Made by a program: the position numbers and the translations under genes | The notes under the pieces: model-generated | Told to the model about the DNA's origin: nothing | The model's input: only the letters and a program-made list of their open reading frames with translations | Databases searched by the model: none | Part shown: piece after piece, positions 18,304 to 26,419 of the stretch | Layout of the letters: each line of letters opens with the position of its first letter | Position numbering within the stretch: the first letter of the stretch is position 1 | Assembly (NCBI GenBank): GCA_016795285.1 | Contig: JAEUIC010000022.1 | Coordinates: 186,001-250,000, forward strand | Length of the DNA stretch: 64,000 bases | Source: Planctomycetota bacterium | Lineage (GTDB): Bacteria; Planctomycetota; B15-G4; SIAN01 | Direction: 5' to 3'

Positions 18304-19634
18304 GCGACGAACGAATGGTGGCGGCGTCGAGTGGATCGGACGCGCCGTCGACGCGAGCCGCCCTCCCCGTCGCCTTCGTCGTGCAGGTCGTCACCGATCT
18401 CGAGCTGGTCGCACCCATCGCGGCGGCGGTGCGCGCGAGCGGCGGGGCGGTGGTGGCGTGGGTGCGCGGCAAGGCGCTGAAGAAGACGCCGGAGCTGCGC
18501 GTCGCGCTCGACGCGGCGCTGCCGGGTTGGCGGGAGCTCGACGACGAGGAGCTGCCGAGCGAGCTCGCGGCGGGCAGCGGCGCGGCGACGCGGCCCGCCG
18601 TCCTGCTGGCGCCGACCGAGAGCAACGCGCCGGCGCATCGCTTCGCGCGGCGGCTGGTCGAGCAGGCGCACCGCGGCGGCGTGCGGACGGCGACGCTGCA
18701 GCACGGCTTCGACAACGTCGGGCTCACCTGGTTCGACGGCGACTACCCGCCGGGCAGCGTCGACTTCGCGGCGCAGCGGATCTTCACGTGGGGGCCCGAC
18801 GAGCGGCTCCATCCGGCGATCGACGCGGCGACGCGCGCGAAGTGCGTCGCGATCGGCTGCAGCAAGCCCGCTCGCACCGCGGCGCCGCTGCCGTCGCGGC
18901 CGGCGCCTGGCGCGCCGCTGATCGCCGTCTTCGAGAACCTCCACTGGAGCCGCTACTCGGAGGGCTACCGCGCCGCCTTCTTGCGCGACTTGGAGGCCGC
19001 CGCCGCCGCGTCGCCGCACGCCTGCTTCTTCGTGCGGCCCCATCCGGCCGGCAAGTGGCTCACCGAGCGGTTCGAGGGCGCGCGACCGAAGGCAGCGAAC
19101 CTGCTGCTGGCCGCGCCCGACGACGCGCGTTTCGCCGCCTGGACGACGCCGGTGCTGCTGGCGCTGGCCGACGGCGTGATCACGACTCCGTCCACGATCG
19201 CGCTCGATGGCGCGCGCGCCGGCCGGCCGGTCGCGGTCGCCGCCTACGACCTGGCGCTGCCCGACTACGCGCCGCTGCCGCTGCTGCGCGGCGTCGCCGA
19301 TTGGACGCGTTTCATCGCTGCGGTGACGCCCGCCGCCGCCCCGCCGGCCGCTGCATTGCCGGTCGCATCGCCGGCTGCTGCGCCGCGCGCGCTGCTCGTC
19401 GCGCAGTCGGCCGCCTTCGTGGCGCGCGCCTGCCTCGAGGGTGACGGCGCACAGCGGATCGCCGCGCAACTGCTGGCCCCACCTCCCGATTGGCCCGCGC
19501 CGTCGCTCGACACCGCCACGATCGCCGCAACGTCGCGCTCCGCCGCTTCCTCCGCGAACGCCGCTTTTCGCACCGCCCCGCTCGCTCCACCCGCGCCGCG
19601 CAGCTGGTGGCGCCGCCTCTTCGGGCGCCGCTGA
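18300..19634 (+). CDS. GT-B-like surface-carbohydrate biosynthesis protein
   Basis: The 444-residue protein begins at a GTG overlapping the stop of the sulfatase-fold gene. Two Rossmann-like halves are apparent: the first with LQHGFDN at residues 132-138, the second with ENLHWSRYSEGY, RPHPAGKW and a nucleotide-binding-type segment ALADGVITTPSTIALDGARAGRPVAV. This pattern recalls CDP-glycerol glycerophosphotransferase-like and capsule-polysaccharide proteins. The last 120 residues are Ala/Pro-rich and end in WWRRLFGRR, which may associate with membrane. The donor and acceptor are unknown. Its location between a sulfatase-fold lipoprotein and a sulfotransferase points to surface-glycan assembly. 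Confidence 0.65.
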   Translation: MSDERMVAASSGSDAPSTRAALPVAFVVQVVTDLELVAPIAAAVRASGGAVVAWVRGKALKKTPELRVALDAALPGWRELDDEELPSELAAGSGAATRPAVLLAPTESNAPAHRFARRLVEQAHRGGVRTATLQHGFDNVGLTWFDGDYPPGSVDFAAQRIFTWGPDERLHPAIDAATRAKCVAIGCSKPARTAAPLPSRPAPGAPLIAVFENLHWSRYSEGYRAAFLRDLEAAAAASPHACFFVRPHPAGKWLTERFEGARPKAANLLLAAPDDARFAAWTTPVLLALADGVITTPSTIALDGARAGRPVAVAAYDLALPDYAPLPLLRGVADWTRFIAAVTPAAAPPAAALPVASPAAAPRALLVAQSAAFVARACLEGDGAQRIAAQLLAPPPDWPAPSLDTATIAATSRSAASSANAAFRTAPLAPPAPRSWWRRLFGRR

Positions 19635-19646
19635 GCGCGACGCCGC

Positions 19647-19652
19647 TACGCT
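19647..19652 (+). promoter_or_regulatory. Candidate -10 element TACGCT, possibly leaderless transcript
   Basis: TACGCT ends eight bases before the ATG of the sulfotransferase-like gene, in a 26-base gap after the previous stop. If active, the transcript would start at or next to the ATG. It resembles the arrangement at 11140-11145 on the other strand. Confidence 0.3.
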
Positions 19653-19660
19653 GCCGCGCC

Positions 19661-20887
19661 ATGAGCGAGGCGACTCCCCACGCGAGTGCGAAGCAGGCGA
19701 GCGAGGCCACCGCCCGCGCCGCGGTGCTGGTGCTCGGCATGGCGCGCAGCGGCACTTCGGCGCTGGCGCACGTATTGGAGCTCTTGGGCGTCGCGCTCGG
19801 CGACGAGTTGAAGCCGGCCAAGGCGGGCGCCAACGACAAGGGCTACTTCGAGCACGTCGCGCTGCACGCCTGCCACGTCGAGCTCTTCGCGGCGCTCGGC
19901 CACGACTGGGACACGCTCGCGCCGCGACCGCCGCGCTTCTGGGACGTGCCGGCCACCGCGCCGGCGCGCGCGCGCCTCGCGGAGCTGCTCGACCGCGAGT
20001 TCCGCCGCCAGCCGCTCTTCGGCTTCAAGGACCCCGAGCTCTGCCTGCTCTTCCCGCTCTGGGAGGAGCTGCTCGCCGCGCGCGCGACGCGAGCGCTGCC
20101 GGTCGTCATCGCGCGCCATCCGGAGGAGTCGGCCGGCTCGTTCGCGCGGCTGCGCGAGAGCGGTCCGCAGCACGGCCTCGCCGTCTGGCTGCAGACGATG
20201 GTGGCCGCCGAACGCGCCACGCGCGGCCGCCCACGCGCCTTCGTCACCTACGCACAGCTGCTGGCCGATCCGTGCGCGACGGCGGAGCGGATCGGCGGCG
20301 AGCTGCAGCTCGAGTGGCCGCGCGCGCCGCGCGCCTGCGCCGCCGAGTTCGCCGCCTTCCTCGATCGCGAGCTGCATCGCCACCGTGCGCGTGCGACGCC
20401 GCCGGAGAACGCGCTCGAAGCGCTGGCGCTGCGCCTCTACGCCGCCTTCGAGCGGGCGGCGGTCGATCGCTCGGCGGCCGATGCGCCGCTCGCCGCGGAG
20501 GTCGAGGCGGTCGCGGCCGAGCTGGCGGCGGTGCAGCCGCTGCTGGCGCCCCTGGCCGACGAAGCGGGCGAGCGGGCGCGCGCGGCACGGGCGCAGCGCG
20601 AGGAGCTGCGTGGCGAGTTCGCGGCGGCGGCGGCGGCGCGCGACTTGGCGACGGCGGAGCTGCTCGAGGCGCGGCGGGTGGCCGACGCCGCGGCGGCCGT
20701 CGAAGCAGCGCTGCGCGAGAAGGTCGCGAAGCTGGTCGCCGAGAGCGACTCGTTGCGCCACGCGTTCGCGAAGAGCAGCAGCGCGCTCGCCCATCGCCGC
20801 CGGCAGGTGCGGCTCCTCCAGCGCGGGGCGTTGGCGCGGCTCGCCGCCCTGCTTCGAAGATTGCGGCGGCGCTGGCGGCGCGCTTGA
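19661..20887 (+). CDS. Sulfotransferase-like protein with C-terminal coiled coil
   Basis: The 408-residue protein carries a PAPS-binding P-loop-like motif, LVLGMARSGTSAL at residues 23-35, typical of the sulfotransferase family, then a conserved-looking segment FGFKDPELCLLFPLW and a candidate 3-prime-phosphate site VVIARHPEESAGSFARLRES. From about residue 265 onward the sequence is Ala/Glu/Arg-rich helical and probably forms a coiled coil, ending in a very basic tail (LLRRLRRRWRRA). It probably sulfates a glycan made by neighbouring gene products, in line with the sulfatase-fold gene upstream. The acceptor is unknown. Confidence 0.8.
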   Translation: MSEATPHASAKQASEATARAAVLVLGMARSGTSALAHVLELLGVALGDELKPAKAGANDKGYFEHVALHACHVELFAALGHDWDTLAPRPPRFWDVPATAPARARLAELLDREFRRQPLFGFKDPELCLLFPLWEELLAARATRALPVVIARHPEESAGSFARLRESGPQHGLAVWLQTMVAAERATRGRPRAFVTYAQLLADPCATAERIGGELQLEWPRAPRACAAEFAAFLDRELHRHRARATPPENALEALALRLYAAFERAAVDRSAADAPLAAEVEAVAAELAAVQPLLAPLADEAGERARAARAQREELRGEFAAAAAARDLATAELLEARRVADAAAAVEAALREKVAKLVAESDSLRHAFAKSSSALAHRRRQVRLLQRGALARLAALLRRLRRRWRRA

Positions 20888-20896
20888 CTGCGCGCG

Positions 20897-22036
20897 ATGT
20901 TGCCGGCTCCTGATGCCCTGCCTGCCGCGGCTCCCTCCGCTTCGCCGGGCGCTGCGCCCCTCGAGACGCTCACCGCCTGCCCGCTCTGCGGTGCGGCCGA
21001 GTCGCGCGCCTGGGTCGAGGGGTTCGATCGCCTCCACCGCATCGACGCGCGCCGCTTCACCTACCGCCGCTGCGCGAGCTGCCGCCTCGTCTACCTCTCG
21101 CCGCGCCCGACCGCGCAGGCGATCGGCGCCTACTACCCGCACGACTACGGGCCCTACCAGATCGCTGCGGCTGCTGCTGCTGCTGCTGCAGGAACCGCCG
21201 CCGCTTCCGCTGCCGCTACTGCCGCGGCCGCGCCGTCGGCTCCCGCCGCGCCGCTCGACCCGAAGCGGAGCTGGCCGCGCGCCGGGCCGACGCTGCGCCG
21301 GCTCGGCCTCCCCGCGGCGCGCGCGCTGAACGGCGCGCTGCGCCTGTTGCTGCGCGATCGCGCCGATCGCGAGTTGAAGCACTTCTACAAGCCGTCGCGG
21401 CCGGGCCTGAAGCTGATGGACTTCGGCTGCGGCTCGGAGAAGTGGCTGAACCACGCGAAGAAGCTCGGCTATGCGGCGGCGGTCGGCGTCGACTTCTCGC
21501 CGCAGGTGATCGAGCGGGTGCGCGCCGCCGGCCACGAAGGGCACGTGAACGGCCCTGGCCTGTGGGAAGCGATCGCGCCCGGCTCGCTCGACCTGATCCG
21601 CCTGAACCACGTGCTGGAGCACCTCTACGAGCCGCAGCAGGTGCTGACGCGCTTGATCGAGCGCCTCGCGCCGGGCGGCCGCCTCCACCTCGCGCTGCCC
21701 AATCCCGACAGCCTCTCGGCGCGCTGGTTCAAGTCGCGCTGGTTCAGCCTCGATTGCCCGCGCCACGTGATGCTCTTCTCGCCGCAGCGGACGCGGCAGT
21801 TCATCGAGGCACTCGGCTTGCGCGACGTGACGCTGCTGCACGAGACGGTGACGAAGGACATCGCGCGCAGCATCGGCTACGGCTGCATCGACCGCGGCGA
21901 ACTGCCCGCCGACCGGGTCGAGGCGCTCATGCACGACGAGCTGCTGGCGGAACTCGCCTGGCTGCCGGCGCGCGTGGCGGCGCTGCTCGGCCGCGCCGAT
22001 CGGTTCCACTTGCTGGCCCGCAAGGAGGGCGCATGA
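20897..22036 (+). CDS. SAM-dependent methyltransferase with N-terminal zinc-binding motif
   Basis: The 379-residue protein has two CxxC pairs near the N-terminus (ACPLCGAAE and RRCASCRLVYLSPRP), forming a likely zinc knuckle as in methyltransferases that act on nucleotide sugars or glycans. A poly-Ala linker follows at residues 90-115, partly encoded by a run of GCT codons. The class I domain starts with LKLMDFGCGSEKWL (motif I) and VGVDFSPQVIE (acidic loop), then LDLIRLNHVLEHL (motif II/post II). ATG 20897 lies nine bases after the previous stop, and its own stop overlaps the next start. It probably methylates a sugar or lipid carrier of the same glycan pathway. Confidence 0.85.
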   Translation: MLPAPDALPAAAPSASPGAAPLETLTACPLCGAAESRAWVEGFDRLHRIDARRFTYRRCASCRLVYLSPRPTAQAIGAYYPHDYGPYQIAAAAAAAAAGTAAASAAATAAAAPSAPAAPLDPKRSWPRAGPTLRRLGLPAARALNGALRLLLRDRADRELKHFYKPSRPGLKLMDFGCGSEKWLNHAKKLGYAAAVGVDFSPQVIERVRAAGHEGHVNGPGLWEAIAPGSLDLIRLNHVLEHLYEPQQVLTRLIERLAPGGRLHLALPNPDSLSARWFKSRWFSLDCPRHVMLFSPQRTRQFIEALGLRDVTLLHETVTKDIARSIGYGCIDRGELPADRVEALMHDELLAELAWLPARVAALLGRADRFHLLARKEGA

Positions 22037-23172
22037 AGCCGGTCGTCTTCATCCACACCAACGACTCGCAGCTGCTCGGCGGGAAGTGCGCCGAATGGAG
22101 CTTCAAGGCGGCCTCGAAGCGCCCCGACGCCTTCGAGGTGCGCTACCTGCGGGTCGAGGAGACGCCGGCGCTGCTCGCGCGCGAGGGGCACGAGTTCAAG
22201 CGCAAGGGGAAGGTCGCCACCTGGCACAACCGCGACCTGCAGTCGTTCACGCCGCTGCGTTTCGCGCCGCCGCAGGCGATGGGCTTCACCGGCCGCGCGC
22301 TGGTGATCGATCCCGACGTCTTCGCGCTGTGCGACGTGATGGAGCTCTTCGAGCGCGACATGGGCGGCAAGGCGCTCCTCTGCAAGTGGTGCGAGAGCTA
22401 CCTCGGCAGCAAGCCGTTCTGGGCGACCAGCGTGATGCTGCTCGACTGCGCGAAGCTCACCCATTGGCGCTTCGACGCGGAGATCGAGGCGCTGTTCGCC
22501 GGCCGCTTCGACTACGGCGACTGGATCAGCCTGCGCCGCGAGGCGCCCGAGACGATCGGCCGGCTCGAGGAGGAGTGGAACGACTTCGATCGGCTGACGC
22601 CGGCGACCAAGCTGATCCACATGACCGAGCGGTCGACGCAGCCGTGGAAGACCGGGCTGCCGGTCGACTTCGACACGATGTACCACGGCAAGGATGGCAA
22701 GCGGCCGCCGCCTCAGCTGGTCGACGCCGCGGTGCGCGCGCGCCGCGAGGCACAGATGCGCGCCGGCACGCCGCGCAAGCCGGGCTTCCTCGAGCGCGTC
22801 GCTCGCAAGCTCGGCATCGCTGCGCCGCGAGCGGGCGGTGCCGCCGACGGTGCTGCGGTCGCTGCTGCGAGTGCGCCGGCGCTGTCGGCCGCGGCTGCGG
22901 CGGCCACTGCGGCCGGTGGCGAAGGGACGGCGCGCTACCTGCAGAACCCCGACCCCGAGCAGGAGAAGTTCTTCTTCACGCTGCTGCGCGGCGCGCTCGC
23001 GGCGGGTCTGGTCACGCCAGAGGATCTCGCAGAGAACGTGCGGCGCGACTTCGTGCGCCACGACGCGCCGCGGCTGCTTGCCGAGCTGCCGCCCTTCGAC
23101 TACGCGGGGTTCCTCGCCGGCCGGTGGCAGCGCCCGGCGCGCGCGGCGGCGGCAGGAGGCGGCAACGGATGA
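22033..23172 (+). CDS. Putative glycosyltransferase with C-terminal accessory domain
   Basis: The 379-residue protein starts with PVVFIHTNDSQLLGGKCAEWSFK and contains ALVIDPDVFALCDVMELF, where DPD resembles the metal-binding DxD of GT8-like enzymes, and YGDWISLRREAPETIG. That placement is tentative. After about residue 265 a low-complexity Ala/Gly linker leads to a separate 70-residue helical module (EQEKFFFTLLRGALAAGLVTP) of unknown family. Start and stop overlap the neighbouring genes as ATGA, so it is translationally coupled to both. No signal peptide or membrane helix is visible. Context suggests sugar transfer or sugar-lipid modification. Confidence 0.55.
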   Translation: MKPVVFIHTNDSQLLGGKCAEWSFKAASKRPDAFEVRYLRVEETPALLAREGHEFKRKGKVATWHNRDLQSFTPLRFAPPQAMGFTGRALVIDPDVFALCDVMELFERDMGGKALLCKWCESYLGSKPFWATSVMLLDCAKLTHWRFDAEIEALFAGRFDYGDWISLRREAPETIGRLEEEWNDFDRLTPATKLIHMTERSTQPWKTGLPVDFDTMYHGKDGKRPPPQLVDAAVRARREAQMRAGTPRKPGFLERVARKLGIAAPRAGGAADGAAVAAASAPALSAAAAAATAAGGEGTARYLQNPDPEQEKFFFTLLRGALAAGLVTPEDLAENVRRDFVRHDAPRLLAELPPFDYAGFLAGRWQRPARAAAAGGGNG

Positions 23173-24089
23173 GCGAGTCGAAGTCGCTGCGTCGCGTCGA
23201 CGAGCTCTACGGCCGCCATCGCGGAGCCGACCTCTACGTGGTCGGCACCGGCGCCAGCATGCGCGTCTTCCCGCTCGAGTTCCTGCGCGACAAGGTGACG
23301 ATCGGCCTGAACCAGGCGTGGAAGCTGCTGCCGACCACCTACGCCATCACCATGCGCCCCGAGCTGAACGTGCCGGAGTTCATCGCCGGCGAGGCGCCGC
23401 GCCCCGACCTGATCTGGATCACCAAGCACAACAAGCTCACCAGCGAGCCGCAGCGCCGCTTCGTCGCGGAGCAGCAGCAGCGCTTCTTCTACTTCCGCAC
23501 CGAGGACAAGAGCCGCCCCGCGCCGCCGCCGGTGCCGAGCGCGGACGGCAAGGGCGGCGTCGAGCCGAGCCAGGCGGGCCGCGTGCTCGATTGGGTCGCG
23601 CGTCCGACCGACGACTACCTCTACCTCTGGACCTCGATCTCGCAGTCGGCGGTGAACCTCGCCGCCAACATGGGCGCGAAGAACGTGATCCTGGTCGGCT
23701 GCGACAACTGCGCGCTGGAAGGCAACCACCACGCCCACGAGCAGCACACCTTCTGGAAGGGCGCCGACCCCGATCGCCGCTACCACCAGTACTGGGAGGG
23801 GCTCGCCGAGATGCGGCCGCTGCTGCGCGCGCGCGGCGTGACGCTGCTGACGCTGACGCCGTTCCTCGGGCTCGGGCAAGTGGGCGAGGACTTCGCGCAG
23901 CTCTGCGAGGAGCTCGCCAAGCCGAAGCTGATCGTGAACGAGGACATCACCGCGGTGCAGCAGGGCGAGACGGCTGCGCTGCAGGCGGCGCGTGCGGCAG
24001 AGCGCGCGGCGGCGAAGGCGGCGCGGCCGCGCGGCTTCGCGGCCTTCGTGGCGCGCCTCACCGGCAAGTCGCGCGCGGCGGGCGAATGA
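23169..24089 (+). CDS. DUF115/MptE-like or CstA-like Rossmann-fold protein
   Basis: This 306-residue protein opens with a short helix and then DLYVVGTGASMRVFPLEFL, a glycine-rich loop, followed by VTIGLNQAW and later NVILVGCDNCALEGNHHAHE around residue 175. The arrangement (VGxGxS, IGxNxAW, LVGCD) is that of the 6-hydroxymethylpterin pyrophosphokinase-like/DUF115 and GT42-like proteins, which include motility-associated and sialyltransferase-like members. The C-terminal 60 residues are Ala/Arg-rich. It overlaps both neighbours by four bases in the glycan run. Whether it transfers a sugar acid or makes a nucleotide precursor cannot be told from sequence alone. Confidence 0.6.
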   Translation: MSESKSLRRVDELYGRHRGADLYVVGTGASMRVFPLEFLRDKVTIGLNQAWKLLPTTYAITMRPELNVPEFIAGEAPRPDLIWITKHNKLTSEPQRRFVAEQQQRFFYFRTEDKSRPAPPPVPSADGKGGVEPSQAGRVLDWVARPTDDYLYLWTSISQSAVNLAANMGAKNVILVGCDNCALEGNHHAHEQHTFWKGADPDRRYHQYWEGLAEMRPLLRARGVTLLTLTPFLGLGQVGEDFAQLCEELAKPKLIVNEDITAVQQGETAALQAARAAERAAAKAARPRGFAAFVARLTGKSRAAGE

Positions 24090-25159
24090 GCCTCCGCGCG
24101 CGCGGCGCTCCCGCCGGCGGCCCCCTCCCGCGCGTCGCCTTCATCCCGGTCAAGGATGACTGGAACGCCGCCAGCGCGCGGCTGCGCGTCTTCCTGCCGA
24201 TCGCCCACCTGCGCGCCGCCGGCGTCGATGCGCGCCGCTGCGATGCGGCCGCCGTCGCGCCCGGCGACGTGGTGGTCTTCTCGAAGTGCTACGGGCCGGA
24301 ACAACAGGCGCTCGCCCGCGACTTCCGCCGGCGCGGAGCGCGTCCGCTGCTCGACCTCTGCGACAACCACTTCTGGGTGCCCGACGACGCGCCGCAACTG
24401 CAGGAGCGCGCCGACGCGCTGCGCCGGATGGTCGAGCTGGTGGACGGCGTCTCGGTCGCCTCGGAGGCGCTGCGCGAGGTGGTCGCGCGCGAGCGGCCGG
24501 GGCTGCCGCTCGCCGTCATCGACGACGCGCTCGATCCGATGGAGCCGCCGTGGCGCGAGCGGCTGCGGCAGTGGCTGCGCAAACGCGAGCGACGCGGGCT
24601 GCGGCTCCACGGTCGCGGGCTGCGCCTCTGCTGGTTCGGCCACCACGGCGACGTCGCGCCGCCGTTCGGGCTGATCGATCTGGAGCGGCTGCTGCCGACG
24701 CTGGCCGAAGTGCATGCGGAGGCGCCGCTGCAGTTGACCGTCATCACCGGCTCGAAGAAGCGCTTCGAGGAGCGGATCGCCGCGCGCGCGCGCCTGCCGG
24801 TGCAATTCCGGCAGTGGCGGCGCGAGACGTTCCGGCGGCTGCTGGTGCAGCACGATGCGTGCGTGCTGCCGATCGGCGACAACCCCTTCACCCGCTGCAA
24901 GACGGCCAATCGGCCGCTGCTCGCGCTGCACGCCGGCATCCCCGTGGTGGCCGATCCGCTGCCGAGCTACCAGCCGCTCGCGCCCTACCTGCGGCTCGGG
25001 GAGTTCGGCGCGGCGTTGCGGGAGCTCGCCCGCGATCCGGCGGCGTTGCGGGAGGCGACGCGCGCGGGACAGGCGTGGGTGCGCGCCGAATGGACGCCGC
25101 GCCGCGTCGTCGCGCAGTGGTCGAGCTGGCTCGCCCGCTTCGCACCCGCTGCCGAGTGA
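24086..25159 (+). CDS. Glycosyltransferase-like protein, first of a tandem pair
   Basis: The 357-residue protein looks like a GT-B family protein: an N-terminal Rossmann-like half with VVVFSKCYGPEQ and LLDLCDNHFW, a central helical hairpin, and a C-terminal half with LCWFGHHGDV, LTVITGSKKRFEE and the donor-site-like TRCKTANRPLLALHAGIPVV. It shares these motifs in the same order with the next gene, so the two are paralogues. The start overlaps the previous stop (ATGA). No membrane segment is visible. The role is probably transfer of a sugar onto the surface glycan made by this locus. Confidence 0.65.
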   Translation: MSLRARGAPAGGPLPRVAFIPVKDDWNAASARLRVFLPIAHLRAAGVDARRCDAAAVAPGDVVVFSKCYGPEQQALARDFRRRGARPLLDLCDNHFWVPDDAPQLQERADALRRMVELVDGVSVASEALREVVARERPGLPLAVIDDALDPMEPPWRERLRQWLRKRERRGLRLHGRGLRLCWFGHHGDVAPPFGLIDLERLLPTLAEVHAEAPLQLTVITGSKKRFEERIAARARLPVQFRQWRRETFRRLLVQHDACVLPIGDNPFTRCKTANRPLLALHAGIPVVADPLPSYQPLAPYLRLGEFGAALRELARDPAALREATRAGQAWVRAEWTPRRVVAQWSSWLARFAPAAE

Positions 25160-25201
25160 CATCGCGCGGAAAAGTCCGGTGAGGGTGCTCACGGCCGGGG
25201 C

Positions 25202-25207
25202 TATGGT
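25202..25207 (+). promoter_or_regulatory. Candidate -10 element TATGGT
   Basis: TATGGT lies 38 bases ahead of the GTG start at 25246 in the 86-base gap between the tandem glycosyltransferase-like genes, the first non-overlapping junction since the methyltransferase. A fresh promoter here is plausible; no -35 box is clear. Confidence 0.3.
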
Positions 25208-25245
25208 GCCTCTCGCTAGCCGGGAACGATCCGAGGGAGGTGGGC

Positions 25246-26406
25246 GTGCCGAGTCCAGTCGTGCACGCGGAACAGCACGGAAGAGGCGAGACGACCGGGA
25301 GGATGGTGGGCTGGCGCCCGCGCGCCCCCGACGTCTTCGTGGCGAGCGTCCGCATGCGCTGCCTGCAGCCGCTCGGCGAGCTGCAACGCCGCGGCCTCCC
25401 GCTCGAGCTGTTCGATCGCGATGCCCCGCAGCGCTATTCCGCCGTGCTCTTCTCGAAGTGCTACGACGACCGCGCGTTGGCGGAGGCGAAGGAGCTGCGC
25501 CGCCGCGGCGCGCGCGTCCTCTTCGACCTCTGCGACAACCACTTCCACGTCGAGTCGATGACGCCGCGCCTGCAGAAGCGCGCCGGGCAGCTGAAGGCGA
25601 TGCTGGAGCAGGTCGACGGATTGGTCACGTCGACGCCGGCGCTGGCCGAGGTCCTGAAGGCGCAGCTGCCGCAGCCGCGGCCGATCGCCATCGTCGACGA
25701 CGTGGTCGAGACGGAACTCCCGGCGCCGTGGCGACCGCTGCGCGCCCGGTTGCGGGCCGGCAAGGAGCTGAAGCTCCTGAAGCGCGAGCTGGCCGCGGAT
25801 CGCGCCGACGGTCGCACGCCGCTGGTCTGGTTCGGCGTCCACGGCGGCCCCTACGCCCGCTGCGGCATCGTCGATCTCGAGCGGATCCGCGACGTGCTGC
25901 ACGATCTCGACCGCCGCCATCCGCTGTCGCTGACCGTCATCAGCAACTCGCGCGGCCGCTACGAGGACGTGGTCGGCGGCTGGTCGATCCGGCGCCGCTA
26001 CGTCGAGTGGCACCCGGCGACCTTCCTGCCGGCGCTGCGCGACCACGCGGCCGCGGTGATCCCGATCACGCCGTCGCCCTACACGCGCTGCAAGTCGCAC
26101 AATCGGCCGGCGCAGGCGCTGGCGGCCGGTCTCGCCGTCGTCGCCGACGCGATCCCGAGCTACGAGGCGCTGCGTCCCTACGTGCGCCTCGACGACTGGT
26201 CGTCCGGGCTGGCCGCCTACCTCGCCGATCCGGCGCTGCGCGTGCGCGATGCGGTGGCGGGCGGCGCCTTCGTGCGGCGGCGTTACTCGGCAGCGGCGGT
26301 GGCCGACCAGTGGCAGCAGGTGCTGGTGGGGGCGGAGGGGCTTGCGGCTCGCGTCGCCTCGGCCGGCGTCCTGCGGCCGCGCTTCGCGGGCGGTGCGACG
26401 GGGTGA
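25246..26406 (+). CDS. Glycosyltransferase-like protein, second of a tandem pair
   Basis: The chosen GTG (25246) has GAGGGAGG ending six bases before it; a GTG at 25240 lies inside that ribosome-binding site. The 386-residue product mirrors the preceding gene: AVLFSKCYDDRALAEAK, VLFDLCDNHFHVE, LVWFGVHGGPYARCGIVDLERI, LTVISNSRGRYED and TRCKSHNRPAQALAAGLAVV, the last resembling a donor-nucleotide binding segment of GT-B enzymes. The two copies clearly arose by duplication and have diverged widely outside these motifs, especially at the N-terminus. Sugar specificity is unknown. Confidence 0.65.
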   Translation: MPSPVVHAEQHGRGETTGRMVGWRPRAPDVFVASVRMRCLQPLGELQRRGLPLELFDRDAPQRYSAVLFSKCYDDRALAEAKELRRRGARVLFDLCDNHFHVESMTPRLQKRAGQLKAMLEQVDGLVTSTPALAEVLKAQLPQPRPIAIVDDVVETELPAPWRPLRARLRAGKELKLLKRELAADRADGRTPLVWFGVHGGPYARCGIVDLERIRDVLHDLDRRHPLSLTVISNSRGRYEDVVGGWSIRRRYVEWHPATFLPALRDHAAAVIPITPSPYTRCKSHNRPAQALAAGLAVVADAIPSYEALRPYVRLDDWSSGLAAYLADPALRVRDAVAGGAFVRRRYSAAAVADQWQQVLVGAEGLAARVASAGVLRPRFAGGATG

Positions 26407-26419
26407 GCGGCGCGGCGCG

